From Aurelia coerulea (lineage: Eukaryota > Cnidaria > Scyphozoa > Semaeostomeae > Ulmaridae): 64,000 nucleotides of DNA. The translations under genes and the position numbers were made by a program. The notes below the pieces were generated by a model. It ran no database searches and had not been told where the DNA came from. It worked only from the letters and a program-made list of their open reading frames with translations. Below are positions 63,801 through 64,000 of the stretch, one piece after another. How positions within the stretch are numbered: position 1 is the stretch's first letter; every line of letters begins with the position of its first letter. Location: assembly GCA_039566865.1 (NCBI GenBank), contig CM076957.1, forward strand, positions 7,015,896-7,079,895, given 5' to 3'.

Positions 63801-63882
63801 GCTTGTTGGGAGCATTAAACAGGGATTGCACCAAAGAATTATCGACCATACTTTGCTGGCCATCCTGCTGAGAGAAAACCAT
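33623..63882 (-). CDS. BRCT + TRAF-type zinc finger + coiled-coil protein (683 aa, unnamed)
   Basis: Eleven exons (63882-63712, 62425-62243, 60531-60406, 58009-57816, 55712-55610, 52376-51949, 43988-43832, 38955-38617, 38262-38188, 36324-36259, 33832-33623) join with matching phases, GT-AG borders and no internal stop. The start ATG has an in-frame stop 27 bases upstream and a strong AACATGG context. Residues about 62-155 form one BRCT domain of the RFC1/ligase type (GFPRNFSVRSQLRKFV, KYLIVGNEPTRKVLDE, LWGTPVIDEDSFFDFV). Residues 161-567 are Ser/Lys-rich and disordered. C580, C584, H596 and C601 make one TRAF-type finger; C608, C611, H623 and H631 a second. A coiled coil (about 637-680) runs to the stop. 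There is no RING and no MATH domain. BRCT domains bind phosphopeptides or DNA ends, TRAF fingers usually bind proteins; a nuclear scaffold in DNA repair is an inference. I do not know this combination. Confidence 0.7.
33863..34060 (-). repeat. LINE-like 3' end with GAACT tail
   Basis: CAGTTCAGTTCAGTTCATTC then TTTTAAAATACTACAACATA, with short ACAA-rich sequence after it, match the copy at 58315-58525. Minus-oriented. Confidence 0.55.
34305..34370. repeat. Short palindrome
   Basis: AAGCGGCACATATGGCAACG and CGTTGTCGCATTGCCGCACTT pair around GAATGAATC, forming a 60-bp hairpin just left of the TTAA MITE. Confidence 0.6.
34417..34764. mobile_element. TTAA-flanked MITE (piggyBac-like), 348 bp
   Basis: TTAA at both edges; AAGGGGCAGGGTCACGTAA and TTACGTGACTCAGTCCCTT are inverted. 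The interior has no convincing coding frame. Confidence 0.7.
35440..35535. repeat. Near-perfect palindrome, ~96 bp
   Basis: CGCGCATTTATACGTTGAAT and ATTCAATGTATAAATGCGC, with GATGACATAAT / ATTATGCCATC inside, centred on TATAGCTATA. It follows an 11-C run and precedes the CTGATGA...GTGAAAC motif. Confidence 0.75.
35555..35580 (+). ncRNA. Weak hammerhead-like motif
   Basis: CTGATGA, then TCACT loop TTAT AGCGTGA, then AAAC. The stem II candidate has a bulge, and stem I/III partners were not identified. A retroelement-associated motif is possible, chance is possible too. Confidence 0.2.
36259..36324 (-). CDS. BRCT/TRAF-zf gene exon 10: zinc-finger centre
   Basis: 66 nt, CTTTTTCAG|GTTGAA to TTCAAG|GTACTT, phase 0 both sides. 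VESHLKLNC gives the H and C ligands of finger 1; CDICGFK opens finger 2. A MITE is inserted 22 bp upstream of its acceptor border. Confidence 0.78.
36347..36863. mobile_element. 517-bp MITE with 9-bp TSD (Mutator-like) next to exon 10
   Basis: The ends AGCATAGGGCTCAAATCTTT and AAAGATTTGAGCCCTATGTT are inverted. Both flanks are CAGTAGTCC (36338-36346 and 36864-36872), an exact 9-bp duplication. The arms contain AATGGCGGCA / TGCCGCCATT and ATTTTACACC-type pairs. A diverged relative is at 21185-21650. Confidence 0.85.
36969..37388. repeat. Element of the 'AAGAACC' MITE family
   Basis: AGTGAACACCCGCGTATAAAAACC at the left and GGTCCTCATACGCAAGTGTTCACT at the right are imperfect inverses. Inside, GGTTCTTA / TAAGAACC words recur as in the copy at 61535-61973. 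Confidence 0.6.
38188..38262 (-). CDS. BRCT/TRAF-zf gene exon 9: first zinc-finger Cys pair
   Basis: 75 nt, GATTGCAG|AATACA to GAGCAG|GTATGC, phase 0 both sides. It encodes SSYVQCPEHCGTILGTEQ. The CPxxC-G knuckle is the start of a TRAF-type finger completed by the next exon (C-x3-C-x11-H-x4-C). Below usual ORF size limits. Confidence 0.75.
38380..38570. repeat. Possible small inverted repeat
   Basis: GGTAAGGTAAAAATTC and the inverse-type GTTTACCTTACC flank AAACAGGGGCTGA; CCACGGGGCCACGGGGC is a short direct repeat. The edges are not defined. Confidence 0.35.
38617..38955 (-). CDS. BRCT/TRAF-zf gene exon 8: Ser/Glu/Arg-rich linker
   Basis: 339 nt, CTATTTAG|ATACGA to ATAACG|GTAAGA, phase 0 both sides, 113 codons. 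It encodes IRRSLDTEKEVTSDSR, a Gln/Glu-rich middle and SFSRVRSLSITERNAIT. Two RxxS-type sites could be phosphorylated (inference). Confidence 0.72.
42036..42420. mobile_element. TAGACTTATGAC-family copy, split by a hAT MITE
   Basis: TAGACTTACGACTTTTCGTC, then TGGTTTGTTTCCCTGCGTTC before the nested insertion and CAATAGGGACTCATAATATT after it, match the left part of the element at 28211-28763 and the fragment at 14630. Confidence 0.65.
42111..42310. mobile_element. 200-bp hAT MITE with perfect 15-bp TIR and 8-bp TSD
   Basis: CAGGGGTGGCGCCAG at 42111 and CTGGCGCCACCCCTG ending at 42310 are exact inverses. ATATCACT flanks both sides (42103-42110, 42311-42318). The interior repeats TTCCGACAGGGGGGCT-type words. 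hAT superfamily by TIR start CAGGGGTG and TSD length. Confidence 0.92.
43832..43988 (-). CDS. BRCT/TRAF-zf gene exon 7: Ser/Thr-rich
   Basis: 157 nt, TTTCTAG|GCTTCA to CAAAAT|GTGAGT, phase 2 in and 0 out. It encodes LQSPEENVVQTEGTS and ALSASSGFQSDESSNSRQN, a low-complexity linker. Confidence 0.7.
44224..44269. mobile_element. 46-bp micro-MITE of the TAGCCTGCG family
   Basis: TAGCCTGCGTGCAGACT and the right end TGTGCACGCAGGCTA with only about 14 bp between, flanked by CATTTGCT and CATTTGCA (8 bp, 7 matching). It carries little more than the two termini of the element at 18305-18823. Confidence 0.8.
44793..44968. repeat. Almost perfect 176-bp palindrome
   Basis: CTTAGGGCGATTACGACGAC and GTCGTCGTACTCGCCCTAAG begin and end arms of about 80 bp (AACATCATG, TTGACTCATATTTCAATCAT, AATAAGTTAGAAAGTTGACA). 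Very few mismatches, around a loop of roughly 12 bp. Confidence 0.9.
45276..45550. repeat. Element saturated with CCGGCTTTAGAAA
   Basis: Five versions of CCCGGCTTTAGAAA occur within 200 bp. GTAC(G)10TGCACTCC near 45278 and GGAGTGCAC...GTAC(C)10 near 45505-45547 form inverted ends. Confidence 0.7.
45785..46050 (+). pseudogene. LINE reverse-transcriptase C-terminal fragment
   Basis: An open frame reads MVYKIVNKESLWNMF, NYNTRNDRDLRIPRLNLEF, GFRYSGIKAWNDIPINIK and SSIRLFKTHWKRYLM, then stops. NTR...P, Y.G...WN.LP and FK..LK are hallmarks of the C-terminal tail of non-LTR ORF2. No endonuclease or catalytic RT core upstream, so a 5'-truncated copy. Confidence 0.8.
46690..48653 (+). pseudogene. BEL/Pao Gag zinc knuckles, protease and reverse transcriptase
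   Basis: The frame is open from about 46690 (before the usual start). CGFCEKNHESKNC near 46746 is a CCHC knuckle; a second Cys/His cluster (CFNCLKP, H, C) follows. The protease has LIDSGSDHSYI. The RT has CRVVFDASSK, MADIRKMFLQIKL and MYVDDCLTG, with the catalytic Asp residues in place. The frame goes wrong near 48600 and ends at GYFVGYRNR. The family would have continued into RNase H without a break. Confidence 0.88.
48600..49791 (+). pseudogene. BEL/Pao RNase H and linker, shifted frame
   Basis: LKALGISWDTETDEF continues the RT in another frame. FGDASPKAYGAVVY, LPRLELLAAF and CWSDSLVALSWIR are the RNase H motifs of Pao elements. NPADLLTRG follows. The frame stops at 49791 shortly after the RNase H to integrase linker; the integrase zinc domain is absent. 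Confidence 0.88.
49745..50617 (+). pseudogene. BEL/Pao integrase C-terminus, catalytic core deleted
   Basis: The frame joins directly at GIKWKFITERSPHRGGWWER, the region of the last acidic residue of the DDE core. It continues through the DUF5641-like C-terminus (LIGHFWKRWQAEYL, LQKGDVALI, NWAMGMV). The first two Asp residues of the catalytic triad and the HHCC domain are missing, so the integrase could not work. Confidence 0.88.
50618..51330. other. Sequence after the BEL/Pao element; possible 3' LTR
   Basis: Contains a purine-rich stretch with GAGAGAGAGGGAG near 50780 and ordinary AT-rich sequence. No second copy exists in the window to define an LTR, and no gene is seen. Confidence 0.4.
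51330..51525 (+). repeat. Non-LTR retrotransposon 3' tail
   Basis: TTGGCCATGAGGTAGTCATT, TTTGCTCCTCATGGTATCGT, TTGTATAGTAATTAGATAGT and GAATAGAAAAAAAAAAT. Best preserved of the four copies together with 59930-60095. Confidence 0.7.
51949..52376 (-). CDS. BRCT/TRAF-zf gene exon 6: long basic disordered exon
   Basis: 428 nt, ATTTCAG|CCAAAT to GCAAG|GTAAAT, phase 0 in and 2 out. Strongly basic (VKRRSKKP, SPRKKRKPCPK, HQKRRYVRKTASRRC), consistent with a nuclear or DNA-associated protein. Ends KVMQDGKAMRVECVFQEEA. Confidence 0.75.
52503..53284. mobile_element. Mariner-like MITE, CAGGGTGTCCC ends, TA flanks
   Basis: CAGGGTGTCCCAAAAAAATG and GCTTTTTGGGACACCCTG are inverted, flanked by TA. AGATTTCAACTTAGAGTTTG-type and ACCAGAGGATTTTATC-type sequences reappear inverted near 53080-53200. 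It starts about 125 bp upstream of exon 6. Confidence 0.8.
53314..54053. mobile_element. Element saturated with CCAACATTTCATCCAACATT words
   Basis: The ends AAGCTCCGGTGAAAAGACCC and GATCGTTTGACCGGAGCTT are inverted. The interior contains more than 25 copies of CCAACATT or AATGTTGG in both orientations, with GTTTGACC(A)CC words. Plus- and minus-strand ORFs rich in MLDEMLD or QHLTQHLTQH are by-products. Confidence 0.85.
54317..54693. mobile_element. MITE with TGGCTGCGGTCACACTA ends
   Basis: TGGCTGCGGTCACACTACTG and CGTCTAGTGTGACCGCAGCCA are inverted. The arms continue with TTTTCCCGTTGTA / TACAACGGGGTAAAA. GGTCACA recurs inside three more times. Confidence 0.85.
54940..55180. repeat. Direct repeat of 53 bp
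   Basis: TCTCCAAAATAAGCACGCGC and GTGCGTTTCCACGCATTTGA, then TACGTATAA, occur identically at about 54955 and 55129, 174 bp apart. Confidence 0.85.
55289..55527 (-). other. Unassigned minus-strand ORF near exon 5
   Basis: An open frame of about 80 codons (GLSEYMTIFDVNQLECTYLA, STKHRRSELAKSKFRVHH, IDITGIMDRNFQL, then stop) lies 80 bp downstream of exon 5 in the same direction. No clean acceptor in the right phase joins it to exon 5. An alternative terminal exon or chance are both possible. Confidence 0.25.
55610..55712 (-). CDS. BRCT/TRAF-zf gene exon 5
   Basis: 103 nt, TTTATTACAG|GAATTG to AGATTG|GTAAGT, phase 2 in and 0 out. It encodes NCNSDEVVNNLHIPLTPCEE and NNFETSLDGTRL. No domain recognised; kept because both splice sites and phases fit. 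Confidence 0.65.
55794..56340. mobile_element. Mariner-like MITE, GCGGGTGTCCC / GGGACACCCGG ends
   Basis: TA at both sides; GGGTGTCCCAAAAAAGTACTCC and GGAATACTTTATTTTGGGACACCC are imperfect inverses. It is 547 bp, in the intron between exons 5 and 4, with no transposase frame. Confidence 0.75.
56432..56850. mobile_element. Element saturated with TCGAATAAGCCCCC
   Basis: AGTCCTCGAATAAGCCCCCG and GGGGACTTATTCGAGGACTG are inverted ends. CTTATTCGA and GGGGGCTTA recur at least four more times inside, with G/C runs. Confidence 0.8.
57077..57730 (+). CDS. Unrecognised ORF of up to 217 codons inside BRCT gene intron
   Basis: The frame is open from just after a TGA at about 57074 to 57730 with no early ATG, so it may be an exon or a fragment. 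Segments NGKIRNFWRLLCSTKKPG, NDIFIQFYSNGLNEWHQSIY, KLYNKYHYYMAFEKRLLG and KGGASCVGLGCKRKNC look protein-like (balanced hydrophobic pattern, several Cys). The end overlaps a hairpin (57655-57714), so its last 25 codons may not be original. No family recognised. Confidence 0.35.
   Translation, partial: FFHAAKDFRTLNTSDYNKVRTIKLCNVSNIRNGKIRNFWRLLCSTKKPGSNDIFIQFYSNGLNEWHQSIYCCGAHSKIRQIPIKLYNKYHYYMAFEKRLLGPAKEQFDWFLIGLQKPYFQSLIEPGVALKINNKGGASCVGLGCKRKNCQTSKRPTTVMHRIKDRIRRYNTINNVLKRFCHIIKPLLNDYSIHAGKYLDLSSLYAVQIFSSIDLVLA
57655..57714. repeat. Hairpin with 22-bp arms
   Basis: ATGCTGGAAAATATTTGGACC and GGTCCAAATATTTTCCAGCAT are exact inverses around TTAGTTCCTTGTACGC. Confidence 0.9.
57816..58009 (-). 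CDS. BRCT/TRAF-zf gene exon 4: disordered, NLS-like
   Basis: 194 nt, TTTTCAG|TTGTCT to GACCG|GTAGGT, phase 0 in and 2 out. Ser/Glu/Pro-rich, with TTARKKRQNVTARSD resembling a nuclear localisation signal. Confidence 0.75.
58315..58525 (-). repeat. LINE-like 3' end with GAACT tail and stem-loop
   Basis: TTCAGTTCAGTTCAGTTCAT then TTTTAAAATTCCACTAC; further right GGGCTCTCTCAGTAGGTAAA and GAGGAGAGAGCACCCCC form a stem-loop. Copies at 19455-19690 and 33863-34060. Confidence 0.6.
58994..59170 (+). repeat. tRNA-derived SINE
   Basis: An RNA polymerase III A box (TGGTGCAGTGG, 59001-59011) and B box (GGGTTTGATACCC, 59053-59065) have the spacing of a tRNA gene. The arms do not close into a cloverleaf, and a non-tRNA body (CATCACTTGAGCGTCATGAC, GGTGCTTGGCGCTAAAAAC) follows. 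A body fragment is at 25795. Confidence 0.7.
59930..60095 (+). repeat. Non-LTR retrotransposon 3' tail
   Basis: AATGGCCACGGGGTAGTTAT, TTTTGCTCCTTGTGGTCCCG, TGTTGTATAGTTTGTAAAGT and AATGAATATAAAAAAAA; same family as 14113-14320. Confidence 0.7.
60406..60531 (-). CDS. BRCT/TRAF-zf gene exon 3: end of BRCT
   Basis: 126 nt, TTTTTGCAG|GCCAAA to TTGGAG|GTAAGA, phase 0 both sides. AKLWGTPVIDEDSFFDFVK is the last strand and the alpha3 helix of a BRCT domain, very like the LGTKIIDED motif of replication factor C subunit 1. It carries the aromatic position F that replaces the conserved Trp. Confidence 0.85.
60940..61020. repeat. Half copy of the 2400-2750 element
   Basis: CCCGGTGTAAAAGTATACAG, ATTTGGTTGGGTCCAGCAAT and TTTTAGCTTTAATCAATGG match the left part of the element near 2405-2465. 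Confidence 0.6.
61109..61489 (+). pseudogene. LINE reverse-transcriptase C-terminal fragment
   Basis: The open frame contains VHVQNLQRLMMEIYKTLHH, RREVRYNLRINDTV, FGMKSICFGGSVLWNSMP and DVIKSSEMVASFCKK. Matches the H.RNLQ.L..E.YK, YNLR, FG..SLR..G..LW..LP pattern of non-LTR ORF2 C-termini, common in marine invertebrates. Truncated at both ends, with no catalytic core. Confidence 0.8.
61535..61973. mobile_element. MITE saturated with TAAGAACC
   Basis: The ends ACAGTAAAAACCCGCATATA and TATATGCGGGTTTTTACTG are inverted. TAAGAACC or GGTTCTTA occurs about ten times inside. Related copy at 36969-37388. Confidence 0.85.
62243..62425 (-). CDS. BRCT/TRAF-zf gene exon 2: first two thirds of BRCT
   Basis: 183 nt, TTATTACAG|GCTAAA to GACGAG|GTATAT, phase 0 both sides. 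It encodes LAGLSFNFSGFPRNFSVRSQ, LRKFVIRYNGSYHVTF and NKYTKYLIVGNEPTRKVLDE. This is the BRCT beta1-alpha1-beta2-beta3 pattern with the usual hydrophobic spacing. The Gly-Gly of the alpha1-beta2 turn is NG here. Confidence 0.85.
62482..62910. mobile_element. Element saturated with CAACCCGTGTTGA palindromes
   Basis: GCCCTTTACATGA and TCATGTAAAGGGC are inverted ends. About fifteen versions of CAACCCGTGTTGA, CAACACGGGTTGA or TTGAAACTCAAC occur inside, together with TTTACATGA words. It lies about 60 bp upstream of the acceptor of BRCT exon 2. Confidence 0.85.
63215..63624. mobile_element. Element saturated with GGATCCGATC
   Basis: GGCCCCGTTTACACGAGATC and GATCTCGTGTGTGAAACGGT are imperfect inverted ends. 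GGATCC or CGGATC occurs more than a dozen times, and GTTTACACGAGA is repeated inside. The Arg/Ser/Asp-rich ORFs on both strands are by-products. Located in the first intron of the BRCT/TRAF-zf gene. Confidence 0.85.
63712..63882 (-). CDS. BRCT/TRAF-zf gene exon 1 (start codon)
   Basis: 57 codons from an ATG in AACATGG context. The preceding frame has TAA nine codons upstream. The donor is CCAG|GTTATT, phase 0. It encodes a Gln/Asn-rich lead (MVFSQQDGQQSMVDN) and KPKNMIFCKEEFNGTS before the BRCT. Alternative: TTTTCTCTCAG|CAG within it could be an acceptor, which would move the start upstream. Confidence 0.6.
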
Positions 63883-63908
63883 GTTTGAGCAGTGACCGAA
63901 GCGGTTTT

Positions 63909-64000
63909 AGCCTGCGTACAGACTCCAACCTCCACAAAGGAGGAAAGAATGACAGAAGAATGAGCGCCTGCGGGGCTTCTTTTTGTTCCTTGCACATCTT
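63909..64000 (+). repeat. Left end of a TAGCCTGCG element at the window edge
   Basis: TTAGCCTGCGTACAGACTCC at 63909 matches the terminus of the elements at 18305 and 44224. No right end before position 64000. It begins under 30 bp upstream of the proposed start codon of the BRCT/TRAF-zf gene. Confidence 0.55.

Overview
The window is eukaryotic (metazoan) genomic DNA. It is AT-rich, with two multi-exon genes whose small exons have GT-AG borders and lie in introns of several kb packed with transposable elements. Gene content (a PHF20-type Tudor protein and TRAF-type zinc fingers), BEL/Pao and LINE remnants and many short inverted-repeat elements suggest a marine invertebrate, perhaps a cnidarian. 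The lineage is an inference, not shown by the sequence.

Layout. Both recognised genes are on the minus strand. (1) About 26,097 down to 1, running off the left edge: a PHF20/PHF20L1 orthologue. Six coding exons join in consistent phase and encode two Tudor domains followed by a very long basic and acidic disordered exon; the PHD end lies outside the window. (2) 63,882 down to 33,623: an apparently complete eleven-exon gene for a predicted 683-residue protein. It has an N-terminal BRCT domain, about 400 disordered residues, a pair of TRAF-type zinc fingers and a C-terminal coiled coil. I do not know this domain combination, and it is the most interesting object here. Both genes look like chromatin or DNA-damage factors; nothing in the sequence shows that they act together.

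Nested in introns on the plus strand are two unrecognised ORFs (3,172-3,747 and 57,077-57,730), a broken BEL/Pao retrotransposon (46.7-50.6 kb) and three LINE reverse-transcriptase C-terminal fragments.

The rest is repeat. A 164-bp satellite of roughly 40 copies fills 7.15-14.1 kb inside a PHF20 intron. A second array with a period of about 1.1 kb covers 15.35-18.2 kb. More than twenty inverted-repeat (MITE-like) elements of several superfamilies are present, many with readable target-site duplications: TA (mariner-like), TTAA, 8 bp (hAT-like) and 9 bp (Mutator-like). One locus (39.08-43.37 kb) holds apparently four nested insertions. Several elements are internally saturated with one short word. 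The 7.5 kb between the genes (26.1-33.6 kb) is repeat-rich and shows no convincing gene. All splice borders and exon chains were read by eye, without transcript evidence.
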